A DNA stretch of 64,000 nt from Ornithobacterium rhinotracheale DSM 15997. GTDB lineage: Bacteria > Bacteroidota > Bacteroidia > Flavobacteriales > Weeksellaceae. How positions within the stretch are numbered: the first letter of the stretch is position 1; each line of letters opens with the position of its first letter. The notes under the pieces were generated by a model. That model was not told where the DNA came from and searched no databases. It saw only the letters and a list, made by a program, of their open reading frames with translations. Positions 16,273 to 25,007 of this stretch are shown piece by piece. The stretch lies in assembly GCF_000265465.1 (NCBI RefSeq), contig NC_018016.1, positions 2,036,001 through 2,100,000 of the forward strand, read 5' to 3'. Both the position numbers and the translations under genes were made by a program.

Positions 16273-16740
16273 CTAATTGGCTCGGTTTTGTTCGTCTTCA
16301 TTACCTGAAGTTCGTTCATTTACTCGGATTTTGTCATTTCCAAATTTATAACTCAACCCTAATAAAAAGAATTGATTATCATAATAATTGCTATACTTTT
16401 GTTCTATACCACTTGTATAAGTCGTCGCGCGAACCTTTCCACTTTTGAATACATCTTCCAATTTGGCAGTTACTTGTAGTTTTTTGTCAAGGAATTGCAT
16501 TTTCATTCCCAAATTCAACCAAGACTGTGGTTCTACAGTAAATATTTGGAAATTCGTTCGGTTGGTAAATAAAAAAGTGGCTTCCACTTGGATGGTTCCT
16601 TCAGAATTCAAAGAGAAACTATTGGTAGAATACCATTGAGCATTCCAACCTTTTTTAAAATTCATTCCAAGATTTATACCTTCATTTTCTTCAAAATCAG
16701 ATTGATAAAACGAAAGACTATTCGTCGTATCCCACCAATG
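16273..16740 (-). pseudogene. C-terminal fragment of an outer-membrane beta-barrel (TonB-receptor-like) protein
   Basis: The minus-strand frame reads WWDTTNSLSFYQSDFEEN, then INLGMNFKKGWNAQWYSTNS, WLNLGMKMQFLDKKLQVTAK, KLEDVFKSGK and FFLLGLSYKFG. These are the last strands of the OMP_b-brl_3 type of TonB-dependent barrel. It stops normally at 16273 but has no N-terminal part: homology ends at about 16740, where a truncated PRTRC B gene begins on the other strand. It is a leftover of an insertion or rearrangement, not a working receptor. Confidence 0.75.
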
Positions 16741-16747
16741 TACTGCA

Positions 16748-17210
16748 CATCAACCCAAGCGAAAAAGGCAGTTTGATATGGTACACCAAAACACAAAAGA
16801 GACCCCTATATTTTGTGGAAAGGTTAGGAATGCAAAGCGGAACAGCCTTTGTTCCTCCTTTACTTTGGAAAGCCACCAAAGATAGTTTGAACATATACGC
16901 TTTGAAATCTAACTGCAGACCTCAAGAACATACAAAATTGTATTATGCGCCTTTTTTTAATGTTTACGAAAATGCTAATGTATGTATGGGGAGTGTAAGT
17001 ATAGATATTGAAAAATCAACCTCATTGGAGGAATTTATGCAATTATGGGAAACCTATTTTTTTGAAAGTTATTTTAGCCATTTGTTAGACAATTATTGCC
17101 CAACAAAGAGAAATATAACCAATATTTGGAAAAGCCTTATCGATACGGAAAAGCCATTCCCAAACAAAGAATTGAAAGAAAATAATAAAACTCTAAAAGA
17201 TATTTTATAA
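16748..17210 (+). pseudogene. PRTRC system protein B, N-terminal part missing
   Basis: The frame opens abruptly at INPSEKGSLIWYTK and continues with the PRTRC B core: QSGTAFVPPLLWKAT, LYYAPFFNVYENANVCMGSV, EEFMQLWETYFFESYFSHL and the C-terminus KPFPNKELKENNKTLKDIL. Residues normally before this (about 60-100) are absent, cut at the junction near 16741. No proper ATG remains; a TTG at 16773 could start a shorter product. The stop codon overlaps the ThiF start (TAATG), which shows the original operon order. Confidence 0.8.
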
Positions 17211-18016
17211 TGGATACAAGAGATAAAGTACATTACATAGATAACAGCCTTATCAATGCGACTAACCCAATAACTATCCATTTGATTGGTGCAGGTGGCA
17301 CAGGTTCGCAAGTTTTAACCGCTTTGGGTAGAATGCACCACGCTTTGGTGCAATTAGGACACGCAGGATTTGATTTAACTTTGTGGGACGATGATACCAT
17401 TAGCCAAGCCAATTTAGGCAGACAACTTTTTGCCGAGAGCGAAATAGGTTTATATAAGTCGGTGGCACTTATCAACCGAGTAAACCGATTTTTTGGCACG
17501 AATTGGAAAGCAAAAACTATTAAATTTGCAAAGGATTATCAGAAAAACAATTCTCACGAGCTTGTCAGCAATTTATATATCACTTGTGTCGATAGTGTTT
17601 CATCACGCTTTGAAATTGCGGACATCATTGAAGATTGTTCAGGAAATAGTAGTCGTTTTCAAGGCAACCAACCAAGATATTGGTTTGATTTTGGAAACAG
17701 CCAGCATACAGGACAAGTGATTTTATCCACCATTGGAAAACACTCACAGCCAAAGTCAAAGAAATATAAAACCATTGAGAAACTCCCTTTTATTACCGAT
17801 GAATTTGCCGACTTATTAAAGCAATCCGAAGAAACAGACGACACGCCGAGTTGTTCACTTGCAGAGGCTTTACTCAAGCAGGATTTGTTTATAAATTCTA
17901 CATTGGCACAAATGGGCACTTCTTTACTTTGGGGTATGTTTCGCAATGGATTTGTAAAACACAGAGGTTTCTTTTTGAATTTAAAGGACTACCGCACGCA
18001 GCCTTTGCCATTATAA
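17210..18016 (+). CDS. PRTRC system ThiF-family protein
   Basis: This 268-residue E1-like adenylyltransferase has the nucleotide-binding loop IHLIGAGGTGSQVLTALGRM (about residues 24-43), the acidic FDLTLWDDDTISQANLGRQL segment after strand 2, and SLYITCVDSVSSRFEIAD. ThiF/E1 proteins activate a small beta-grasp protein's C-terminus with ATP; PRTRC C may be the partner. It is intact, but its upstream neighbour PRTRC B is truncated, so the pathway is probably incomplete. The TAATG overlap suggests coupled translation. A 9-base hairpin (18001-18025) overlaps its end. Confidence 0.9.
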   Translation: MDTRDKVHYIDNSLINATNPITIHLIGAGGTGSQVLTALGRMHHALVQLGHAGFDLTLWDDDTISQANLGRQLFAESEIGLYKSVALINRVNRFFGTNWKAKTIKFAKDYQKNNSHELVSNLYITCVDSVSSRFEIADIIEDCSGNSSRFQGNQPRYWFDFGNSQHTGQVILSTIGKHSQPKSKKYKTIEKLPFITDEFADLLKQSEETDDTPSCSLAEALLKQDLFINSTLAQMGTSLLWGMFRNGFVKHRGFFLNLKDYRTQPLPL

Positions 18017-18348
18017 GGCAAAGGCGGTTCAAAAAAGACTTTACATACATTCGTCGCGTATCGATAAATCTATGCAATACAGGTTTATCGATAAGCTCCT
18101 CATTCCTTTAAATACTTTTTTAAACAAAACCAAAGTATACAAGCCTATTGCTTATAACACCGTACAAGTACGACGCTCCATAAGCAAAACGCTTGGGATT
18201 TTTTGCGGACTTCTTTTTCTTTCTGAGGCAAAGAAAAAGAAGCCAAAAGAAGCCCCACCTTAGAAATGGATTAATTGTTAGCTTTTGAGTATTCAATGCC
18301 TTATAATAATTAATGCTTAAAAATAATTCGTAAGTTTTGAGACAATCG
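18017..18348. repeat. Intergenic region with three inverted repeats
   Basis: No credible gene lies here. Three hairpins stand out: GCCTTTGCC/GGCAAAGGC (18001-18025, overlapping the ThiF stop); TATCGATAAATC (18059-18070) with GGTTTATCGATA (18082-18093); and a perfect 13-base pair CTTCTTTTTCTTT (18210-18222) with AAAGAAAAAGAAG (18230-18242). The region separates convergent transcription units, so at least one is likely a terminator. The middle one could also be a protein-binding site. Confidence 0.5.
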
Positions 18349-18633
18349 TTATATAGCCTTATAATTATCCTCTAATATTTTTAGTACATCGCTTTCTTTG
18401 TATAGAATTTTACCCTCAATTTGAACATAAGGCAAAAAACCATCGTCTCTATATTGTTGGAGGGTTCTTTGGCTTATATGCAACAAATTGCATAGCTCTT
18501 TTCCCGAAAGGTAGATTTCTCCATTCAATACAGGTCTAAAATGTTCTAATAAAAACTTTACATATTCATTAAGTTCTTGTACTTGCTTTTGGTAAAAAGC
18601 CATTTCTTCTGTTTGATCTGTGTAGAGTTCCAT
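18349..18633 (-). CDS. Small helix-turn-helix protein, excisionase/Xis-like
   Basis: This 94-residue protein has an N-terminal coiled coil (QKQVQELNEYVKFLLEHF) and a MerR/HTH_17-type winged helix at residues 40-90: LSGKELCNLLHISQRTLQQY, then FLPYVQIEGKILYKESDVLKIL. Such proteins bind DNA; in CTnDOT the paired Xis2c/Xis2d proteins at a comparable place regulate excision and transfer genes. The homology to those is inferred from size, pairing and position only. Its start codon overlaps the stop of the upstream paralogue (TAATG). Confidence 0.75.
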   Translation of the reverse strand: MELYTDQTEEMAFYQKQVQELNEYVKFLLEHFRPVLNGEIYLSGKELCNLLHISQRTLQQYRDDGFLPYVQIEGKILYKESDVLKILEDNYKAI

Positions 18634-18923
18634 TAGATTTCAGTTTTTGCAGTTTGACTTTCTAATAACTCCAGCACATCACTACGCTTGTAGTAGTTTT
18701 TTCGATTAATATATGAATAAGGCAGTAAATTGCGGTCTTTGTAATTTTGGAGGCTTCGTTTGCTAATGCCCAACAACTGACATACCTCTTGTGTGTCTAA
18801 CCATTTTTTGTCTTGACAAATGGCTTGATGCGTTTCTACTACGGACTTTGTTTGTTTGAGTAAGTCCCCTAATTTTTGATTGATTTGTTCAAATGCTCTT
18901 TTTTCAATAACTATCACATCCAT
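18633..18923 (-). CDS. Small helix-turn-helix protein, excisionase/Xis-like (first of the pair)
   Basis: This 96-residue paralogue of the next gene has the same layout: a helical N-terminal half and an HTH_17 domain (WLDTQEVCQLLGISKRSLQ, then LLPYSYINRKNYYKRSDVLELL). The two are translationally coupled and could form a heterodimer. Upstream, GTATCT/AGATAC (18931-18951) is a small inverted repeat that might be a regulatory site. Together they fit a regulator pair for excision and for the leftward tra operon, an inference from CTnDOT. Confidence 0.75.
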   Translation of the reverse strand: MDVIVIEKRAFEQINQKLGDLLKQTKSVVETHQAICQDKKWLDTQEVCQLLGISKRSLQNYKDRNLLPYSYINRKNYYKRSDVLELLESQTAKTEI

Positions 18924-19016
18924 AATTTGGTATCTTTTTAGCGAAGATACTTTGAATGCAATTCGGTGAAGTAAAGACGGTTGTCTTTGGAAGTGGGTGG
19001 CTTTGTTTGGAAAGGG

Positions 19017-19247
19017 CTATATTACTATATTATGCTCTGCGAGTAACCTTTTGGTTAATTTTCTATTGGTTTCTTGCGAGATTTTTTCTATAAAAGAAGC
19101 CTTGCTTTGTGCCGTTTTTGTAGGGATTTCTTGGTCAATATTAACCACCTTAATCCCTGATTGATTTCTAAACAAATCAACCATCTCCAAAAAGGCTTTT
19201 CCTTTTTTGGTATTTGGGTTCACTTCTATGGTTAGTATTTTAGACAT
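19017..19247 (-). CDS. Hypothetical small protein
   Basis: This 76-residue basic protein starts MSKILTIEVNPNTKKGKAFL. The pattern SKIL-x-IEVN-x-x-x-x-KGKAFLEMVDLF resembles short DNA-binding or antitoxin-like proteins seen near tra regions of Bacteroidota ICEs, but I cannot assign a family. It lies between the HTH pair and traQ and is read in the same direction. The ATG at 19247 was preferred over one seven codons upstream because the strand-forming KILTIEVN starts there. Confidence 0.5.
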   Translation of the reverse strand: MSKILTIEVNPNTKKGKAFLEMVDLFRNQSGIKVVNIDQEIPTKTAQSKASFIEKISQETNRKLTKRLLAEHNIVI

Positions 19248-19429
19248 AAGAGATAAATCTTTTAACAAAGATAAAAAAGATTTTCCATAAAAAACAAGAA
19301 ATTGAAAATATTACACTCACTAATGGTAACTTAGGAAATTCTACATTGATGAATTGCAAAAAATGACCCACAAGCAGTTCTTATGGTATGCAGGTGGGTT
19401 CTGTTGATGCAAATATACGACTATTATTT

Positions 19430-19855
19430 CTATTCCGTTCCCTCCTCTTTCTTAGCATTAAACTCAAAGTTCAGTTTTTGTTCTTTACCTTTGCCATCGG
19501 CAATCCAAACCTCAAAACTTTGCGTATTGTTAGACAGAGAAGTGTAATACAATCTAAAAGTTCGGTTAGGAATTACATACGTATCATTCGGCAAAAAAGG
19601 CTCTTGGTTAGCCAACTTTAGCCTACCATTACTCTCAAACTGAAAGTACCGCAAAGTATAAGTTTCATATTTGTACTTTTGTTCTGATACGATTTGACAA
19701 CGAATTTCTACGGTCTGCCCTTGCTGAATATCCTTAGGGACGGGCATTGTCTTAACCTCAAAAGGAAAATTCGTTTGTATATCCAGCCTGTCCTCGCAAG
19801 CCGTAAGCCCCAGTAAAATAAGCGTTACAGTAATGATTTTTACAAAATATTTCAT
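19430..19855 (-). CDS. traQ: Conjugal transfer protein TraQ (DUF3872)
   Basis: This 141-residue lipoprotein has a signal peptide and lipobox (ITVTLILLGLTACEDR) and matches DUF3872/TraQ of CTnDOT-type transfer operons, with the segments LDIQTNFPFEV, VPKDIQQGQTVEIRC and RTFRLYYTSLS. It is the last gene of the leftward operon here. It probably sits in the periplasm as an accessory of the mating apparatus. The start at 19855 opens the signal peptide; a longer frame reaches 19897 but would overlap traO. Confidence 0.85.
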   Translation of the reverse strand: MKYFVKIITVTLILLGLTACEDRLDIQTNFPFEVKTMPVPKDIQQGQTVEIRCQIVSEQKYKYETYTLRYFQFESNGRLKLANQEPFLPNDTYVIPNRTFRLYYTSLSNNTQSFEVWIADGKGKEQKLNFEFNAKKEEGTE

Positions 19856-19874
19856 CTTTTTGAATTTTAAAAGT

Positions 19875-20444
19875 TTATAAAGTGATTCTGAGTCCAAAAC
19901 CTATGTGCGGACGCAGTTGTTCTCGTTGTGTTCCCCACATCATCTGTGTTTGTCCTTGTACAAATACGAGCATATTGTCTATGAGATAACGCTCCAAACG
20001 CAAGCGTGCAAGTCCTCCATAGACCCAGGCATCTTTATTATTGATGACCGCACCATCGAATAGCGTGTGATTTCCTTGATTGATGAGTTCGTAGCCTACT
20101 ACACCACTCAATCCAACACTGAGTGATATATTTCGACTACTATTCCCAATAAGACTTAGCGAATAACCACCTTCGGCGGTATAAGTTTCTATGGGTAAAT
20201 CCTGTTCTCGATAGGTATAAACATTACGAGTGTAAGCCACTCCAAATTGCCAATAATCCCCCTCACGGGTATAGCGAATATAGCCTAATCGAATATCATA
20301 GGCTTTGGTGTCAAGTTTCAAGGAAGTTGGAAGCAAGTTCACACTTGCCTCCAATCCTTGTTGTCCAGGGAATAGTCGTTGAGCGTCCAACAGACTTATT
20401 CCTCCAAGCCAACCACACATCACTAACAATAATCTTTTCATCAA
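19875..20444 (-). CDS. traO: Conjugal transfer protein TraO
   Basis: This 189-residue secreted protein has a signal peptide (residues 1-21, ending LLDAQ) and the TraO features QRLFPGQQGLEASVNLLPTS, a barrel-like alternation and the C-terminal PHIGFGLRITL. TraO is an outer-membrane-associated part of the CTnDOT-type mating bridge. The gene is complete; its start lies one base from the traN stop, so the operon is tightly packed. Confidence 0.88.
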   Translation of the reverse strand: MMKRLLLVMCGWLGGISLLDAQRLFPGQQGLEASVNLLPTSLKLDTKAYDIRLGYIRYTREGDYWQFGVAYTRNVYTYREQDLPIETYTAEGGYSLSLIGNSSRNISLSVGLSGVVGYELINQGNHTLFDGAVINNKDAWVYGGLARLRLERYLIDNMLVFVQGQTQMMWGTQREQLRPHIGFGLRITL

Positions 20445-20445
20445 G

Positions 20446-21402
20446 TTATAATTTTAAGTTGAATTGTTGTATTTCTCTTGCGTAAATTAAGTCTTCATTA
20501 CCAATGTTAAAAGATTGGTATCGCCTGCCATTTTTCTCAAAGATTTCTACCTTGAGTAATTTGTCATCATCTAAGGTCAATTGCTCTAGCATATACACGG
20601 CATTGGCTTTACTTTTGGCTTCTACTCTTTGTAGTTCCTGATAGGTGCGTAAAGCTTGGATAGGGATTTCTTGGGCTACTTCCTTTTTTCCTGTGGATTT
20701 ATCGACGATTTTAAAAGTGATAAAATCCACTTGATAAGGCAGGCTACTTCGGTTTTTCATACGAATATCAAAATATAATTTCCCTTGATAAACATAGATT
20801 CCTCTAAGTAGAAACTGAATACCTGCATTTTTAGAACCGATATGTTTGATAAAGTTTCGTTTTTGCTGGTAAATGGATTCCATAATAAGTTGAGCCACCG
20901 CGGGGGATTGGTTTCCAATATCCGTAAATAAAATATCCGTTTTTGTGCTAAAATCCTCGATATTATACTCATTCATAATGCGTTTAAAATCCATGGTTGT
21001 TACCGAAGGATTTTCATTATAGAAAATATCGAAATGGTAAAAGCGACCATCTTGGGTGATCACTGATAAGTTAGTACTGGTTAGAAAATCTGGAGTAGCG
21101 GCCTTCACACGCAGAACATTTTCAGCGTTTTGGGCTTTGTCAGCAATGAGATTTTCGCTTCCTAAATCTACATAAGTGATCGGTGAAGGGAATATCAAAT
21201 GCGTTGTTTTGTCGTAAGCCACTTCTAAAAAATAAGGTTCAATTTTTCCTGGTGTTACAGGTTCTGACACTTTAGTTTCAGAGATTGTATCATTTTCATA
21301 ATAGATACTATCCGTTTCGAGGTTTGGCGTTTCTGTTTGTGCATTGACATTTCCTACTGTTAGAGAGAAAATGGCGATAAAAAATGGGTGTAATGATTTC
21401 AT
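20446..21402 (-). CDS. traN: Conjugative transposon protein TraN
   Basis: This 318-residue protein has a signal peptide (residues 1-21) and matches TraN: PYFLEVAYDKTTHLIFPSPI near residue 58, YVDLGSENLIADKAQNAENV, then GIYVYQGKLYFDIRMKNRS near residue 208. TraN corresponds functionally to VirB9-type outer-membrane core components, which join the inner-membrane protein TraM to the channel. It is intact and lies between traM and traO, as expected. Confidence 0.9.
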   Translation of the reverse strand: MKSLHPFFIAIFSLTVGNVNAQTETPNLETDSIYYENDTISETKVSEPVTPGKIEPYFLEVAYDKTTHLIFPSPITYVDLGSENLIADKAQNAENVLRVKAATPDFLTSTNLSVITQDGRFYHFDIFYNENPSVTTMDFKRIMNEYNIEDFSTKTDILFTDIGNQSPAVAQLIMESIYQQKRNFIKHIGSKNAGIQFLLRGIYVYQGKLYFDIRMKNRSSLPYQVDFITFKIVDKSTGKKEVAQEIPIQALRTYQELQRVEAKSKANAVYMLEQLTLDDDKLLKVEIFEKNGRRYQSFNIGNEDLIYAREIQQFNLKL

Positions 21403-21429
21403 AGATATTAAATTTTTTGAATGAATGAA

Positions 21430-22722
21430 TTAAGGTTTTGAAACTAATAAAACTTGATATCCCGCCTTTACTTTGATTTTAGGCTGAGCGATCTTTTTGG
21501 ATAGGTACGAACTTGTGCCTTGTAATACCCCCTTTCCGACTTCAGATACAATTTGGTCTTTGGCAGAAGAGCTAAAAGTATAATTGATTCCTGAAGATTG
21601 ACTGAGTCCAGCAGCGACTTCACGAAAAGCATTGGCACCAGGTGTATAAGGGATATAAAGTCCCCTTTGTCCATCTAAGTCGTAGGCAGTTACCGATACG
21701 GGAACGATACGCCCTTGATACTCCAATGAACGAATGTCTAACAACAGTCTTCCTTCGCCCATCTTTGCCATTGCGGTCAAAAGCGTACCTTTGGGCAGTA
21801 CCATTCCTGCCACTCGAATAGGTTCTAAAAGTCGTAAAGGAATACGATTATTTTTATCAATGCGTTGCTCGGTGTGAATACACGCCTTAATACTGTTTTT
21901 TAGCATTGGCTTTTCTTCCTTTTGGCTTTCCATAGAATGAAAACCTCTTTGGTTTTGTTGCACCCAATTTTCTAATAATTTCTCATCAGATAAGGCTCTT
22001 GGAAGTTGGCTTACCACTTTATTAGATACGCTATATACAGGCGTAATATGAGCTTCTTTATCACTCCCTATATAGGCATTGTCGTTGGCTTTTGTTTCAG
22101 AGGTTTCATCGGAAACTTCTGGTTTGTCTTGTTGTAAACTGTATTTGTTCGCCAGTTGATAGGAACGCTCCATAAGTTTCATTTGGGTTTCCAAAGGGTC
22201 TTGGGGCTTGGGAGCTGTCAGTTGTTTTTTAAGCTGGTCGATTTCTTCTTGCATTTGTTTTTTTTCCTCATCAGAGTCCTCCCTGTAAAAATCATCTAAG
22301 TTTCTATGAACTTTTTGGTAAGAGGTCATAGACGCATTTATGGGATCATCTTCTGGAGGTACACTTTGCGAAAAATCTCCTAAAGACTGCATTGCCATTT
22401 GCTTTTCTTTACGCTTTTGTTCTAATAACGCTTGTTCATAGGCTTTTTCCTTATCTTCAGGTAATGAAATTTCCGTAGGCTCTGGTATAAGATCTTGCTC
22501 TACTTTTAATTTATCCTCAGAGTCATTTCCCATAAAGAACAATAGATACATACAGCCTAAGAAAGCCAATCCCATCAAAGCAAAAATGAACCATTTTTTG
22601 AGCTGTTTTCGGTTTTCTTCTCTTTGAGCTTCGCTTTGTTCTTCTTGTGCCTGTTGCTTCTCATCGGTGAGCAATACATTGTATTTTTCTGGCTCTTCTT
22701 GATTGGTTTTATTTTCTTCCAT
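21430..22722 (-). CDS. traM: Conjugative transposon protein TraM
   Basis: This 430-residue protein has a cytoplasmic N-terminus, one transmembrane helix (WFIFALMGLAFLGCMYLLFF, about residues 45-64), a long charged periplasmic linker, and the conserved C-terminal domain (IKACIHTEQRIDKNNRIPLR, then PIRVAGMVLPKGTLLTAMAK). It is the VirB10-like component that spans inner to outer membrane. The full domain order is present. It is followed after 27 bases by traN and preceded by the broken traK. Confidence 0.92.
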   Translation of the reverse strand: MEENKTNQEEPEKYNVLLTDEKQQAQEEQSEAQREENRKQLKKWFIFALMGLAFLGCMYLLFFMGNDSEDKLKVEQDLIPEPTEISLPEDKEKAYEQALLEQKRKEKQMAMQSLGDFSQSVPPEDDPINASMTSYQKVHRNLDDFYREDSDEEKKQMQEEIDQLKKQLTAPKPQDPLETQMKLMERSYQLANKYSLQQDKPEVSDETSETKANDNAYIGSDKEAHITPVYSVSNKVVSQLPRALSDEKLLENWVQQNQRGFHSMESQKEEKPMLKNSIKACIHTEQRIDKNNRIPLRLLEPIRVAGMVLPKGTLLTAMAKMGEGRLLLDIRSLEYQGRIVPVSVTAYDLDGQRGLYIPYTPGANAFREVAAGLSQSSGINYTFSSSAKDQIVSEVGKGVLQGTSSYLSKKIAQPKIKVKAGYQVLLVSKP

Positions 22723-22748
22723 AGATTTTATTTTTAATGGTGATTAAA

Positions 22749-22966
22749 TTAGCGTTCGACGGTTTGCACATCTTCTTTTTTTATAACTCGAAATTGCTCC
22801 ATGATAAAGCCTTGGGGATTATTATCCGAACGAACAGAATTAACCAATTGACAAGCGGTTACTAATTTTCGTTCGGTAATATTACTGGCTCGAGTGATGT
22901 ATTGCTTAGCATAAATTTGAACTTGATAGGGATAGTTATCAAAATTACATACAATGCTATCTTGCC
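22749..22966 (-). pseudogene. traK: 3' fragment of traK
   Basis: The last about 70 codons match the TraK C-terminus: DSIVCNFDNYPYQVQIYAKQ, then ITERKLVTACQLVNSVRSDN and GFIMEQFRVIKKEDVQ. TraK is the VirB8-like inner-membrane component of the transfer system. Upstream of DSIV the frame stays open into an unrelated hydrophobic segment and then the CA repeat, giving a meaningless Cys-Val run, so the true gene is cut there. The N-terminal membrane helix is missing; the protein cannot work. Confidence 0.8.
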
Positions 22967-23090
22967 CAATACAAAAACATTTTCTATCTTTGCCAGCGAT
23001 GAAACGAACTGAGAACATAGCACCTACTACAAACCAAAACTTTTTAGGCAAAAACTTGCTTAAAAATTTGGTGGTTTCAGGAAAAAGTGT

Positions 23091-23128
<38 letters not shown>

Positions 23129-23243
23129 GGGCGACCGTTCGTTAGTGCGCGCGTAATATTTATAAAATCTTTTAAATATGCAAGTTTGCGAGCTTTTTCT
23201 TTTTTAGGGAAAGCGGTAAAATTTAGTATTAAAAATCATAAAA

Positions 23244-23277
23244 ACCTCTCTCGAAATAGCTCGAGAGGGGCTTTTTT
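23244..23277 (+). terminator. Intrinsic terminator or attenuator in the leader of the surface-protein gene
   Basis: CCTCTCTCGA and TCGAGAGGGG pair across a short loop, followed by CTTTTTTA. It reads on the plus strand although no complete plus-strand gene precedes it, so it either closes a small transcript arising near the CA repeat or attenuates transcription into the gene at 23336. Confidence 0.7.
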
Positions 23278-23335
23278 ATGTCTAAATATTAATCAATATC
23301 AATTAACAAGTATAAATTTTTTAAAATTAAATTTT

Positions 23336-24358
23336 ATGAAAAAAAGTATTTTACTTTTATCGGTTTTAGCAATGGGTACAAGTCTTTATGCTCAGCAAGA
23401 CCAAGGAAGAGTAGGGATAAATACCACAAAGCCTAAAGCCACTTTAGATATCAATGTTGCCAGTGCCAATGCTGACACTACAACCAACGAGGGGATTATA
23501 GCCCCCAAATTAACTAAAGAGCGTATAGCCAAGATTGCCGTACCACAAGAGGGAACTTTGGTATACGCTAAAGATGCTATTTATAGTGGCACAAACAGTA
23601 AAGTAGCCAAAATTACAGAGAAAGGCTATTATTTTTATAATGGTACCGAGTGGGTGAAAGTGCGAGGGGCAGATACTAATATTGCAAATATCAATATTTA
23701 CACGGAAGACGGCACCCTTTCTGCCAACCGTACGGTAAACTTAAATAATAAAACCCTTACCTTTAAGGGTACAAATGCCCAAATAAAAGTACCTAACATA
23801 GCAGAAGTTGATGCCCAAAATAATAATACTCAAGATTATAATGTGGTAATAGGTGGAGACGGAACACTAAAAAAAGATGACAGATACTGGTATTTTTGGA
23901 ATGAGGTTAAACCTGATACAGAACGAATAAATAAAACCTCAATGTTTATATTTCAAAATGGAGTAGTAGAACCCTGGTGGAGTGAGGAGAACAAAACCAG
24001 TAATCAAGAGTTATTCATGATACGTTCACCTAATCTTTTTGATTCAAATGGGAAAAGAGTAACAGAAGGTGATAGTAGTGGACAAACTTATGCTGTAATG
24101 GTAACAGCTGATGACTGGTTGTCTGCGATGCATATGTTTTTTATGATACCAGCAATTAGATCAAAGTCGTGTTGGTATGGTGTGGGCGGAATTCTACCAA
24201 TAGGAATGATGTTTAAGAGAAAATATACTGATTGGCATATTCTAACCGAAAATTTGCCGTGGACAGATGGAGGGACAACAGAAGAACGCTACTGGGAGAA
24301 AAAAGATACGAAACCCTTGCGTGCTGACTTAGGATGTCTTCTCTCCATCAGATACTAA
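23336..24358 (+). CDS. Exported surface protein with GINT-type head repeat, possibly phase-variable
   Basis: This 340-residue protein starts with a signal peptide (MKKSILLLSVLAMGTSLYAQ) followed by DQGRVGINTTKPKATLDIN, the opening seen in many flavobacterial surface proteins of unknown role, and KGYYFYNGTEWVKV near residue 100. The C-terminal half carries segments like MVTADDWLSAMHMFF and LGCLLSIRY, and has no sorting signal I recognise. I chose the ATG that opens the signal peptide; an upstream in-frame start at 23186 only adds AT-rich leader containing the terminator. It sits as cargo between two broken tra genes, next to a CA repeat. Confidence 0.7.
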   Translation: MKKSILLLSVLAMGTSLYAQQDQGRVGINTTKPKATLDINVASANADTTTNEGIIAPKLTKERIAKIAVPQEGTLVYAKDAIYSGTNSKVAKITEKGYYFYNGTEWVKVRGADTNIANINIYTEDGTLSANRTVNLNNKTLTFKGTNAQIKVPNIAEVDAQNNNTQDYNVVIGGDGTLKKDDRYWYFWNEVKPDTERINKTSMFIFQNGVVEPWWSEENKTSNQELFMIRSPNLFDSNGKRVTEGDSSGQTYAVMVTADDWLSAMHMFFMIPAIRSKSCWYGVGGILPIGMMFKRKYTDWHILTENLPWTDGGTTEERYWEKKDTKPLRADLGCLLSIRY

Positions 24359-24496
24359 TATAGAAAGTCAGCCTGTATGTCACTCTGAACTTGGTTTAGG
24401 CTCTCACACGCAGAGTAAATGAGATACTAAACTAAATTTATCATGAAAAAAGGAAATAGAAAAAACAAAAGTTTAACCATAAAAAAATATATAAAA

Positions 24497-24880
24497 ATGC
24501 CAATTAAGTACAAAGTAATAGAGCGAGGGCAGCCAGGTGTAAAGGGCGGCGGAGACAAGAAATACTACGCCTCGCCCAATATGAGCGGAGAACTAAGCCT
24601 CGAGGGGCTTACCAAAGCCATTGAGAAGATTAGCACGGTGAGCGGTGCAGACATTCGCGCGGTGCTGTATGCCTTGGTAGATGTGATGGACAGTGCTTTA
24701 GCCGAGGGGCAAATCGTCCGTCTGGGTGAGCTGGGCAGCCTGCGCACAAGTTTCAGTAGCGAGGGCAAAGCCAAAGCCGAAGAGGTCAATGCCACGAGCA
24801 TTAAAAACCCCAAAGTGATTTTCACCCCAGGCAAAAACATTAAAAAGACGCTCGCTAGCCTCACCTACGAGAAGCTCTAA
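24497..24880 (+). CDS. HU-like DNA-binding protein (HU-HIG type)
   Basis: This 127-residue protein matches the Bacteroidota histone-like family: YYASPNMSGELSLEGLTKAI near residue 25, ISTVSGADIRAVLYALVDVM, RLGELGSLRTSFSSEG near residue 78, and NPKVIFTPGKNIKKTLASL. It would bind and bend DNA. The start MPIKYKVIERGQ is the conserved one; an upstream in-frame ATG at 24443 adds a Lys-rich leader. Its codons are clearly richer in G and C than its neighbours' (many GAG, AGC, GCC), which hints at a different origin or strong codon selection. A strong terminator follows. Confidence 0.88.
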   Translation: MPIKYKVIERGQPGVKGGGDKKYYASPNMSGELSLEGLTKAIEKISTVSGADIRAVLYALVDVMDSALAEGQIVRLGELGSLRTSFSSEGKAKAEEVNATSIKNPKVIFTPGKNIKKTLASLTYEKL

Positions 24881-24922
24881 AAACTTATAGCTATAAAATA
24901 AATTTTTATAGCTATAAAAATA

Positions 24923-24972
24923 AATCCTATGCTTATAAAATTACAAACTTATAGGCATAGGATTTTTTGTTT
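24923..24972 (+). terminator. Strong terminator after the HU-like gene
   Basis: AATCCTATGC (24924-24933) pairs with GCATAGGATT (24954-24963), extended by TTATAA/TTATAG, and is followed by TTTTTGTTTT. Two TTATAGCTATAAA copies precede it (24886 and 24909). Confidence 0.8.
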
Positions 24973-25007
24973 TAGGAGATTATATTGAGAAGTTTTTGAA
25001 AAAAGTA

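Noticed and set aside
18072-18263. 63-residue plus-strand reading frame after ThiF
   Set aside because: It runs through two inverted repeats and a Lys-rich hairpin arm; no domain and no credible start signal.
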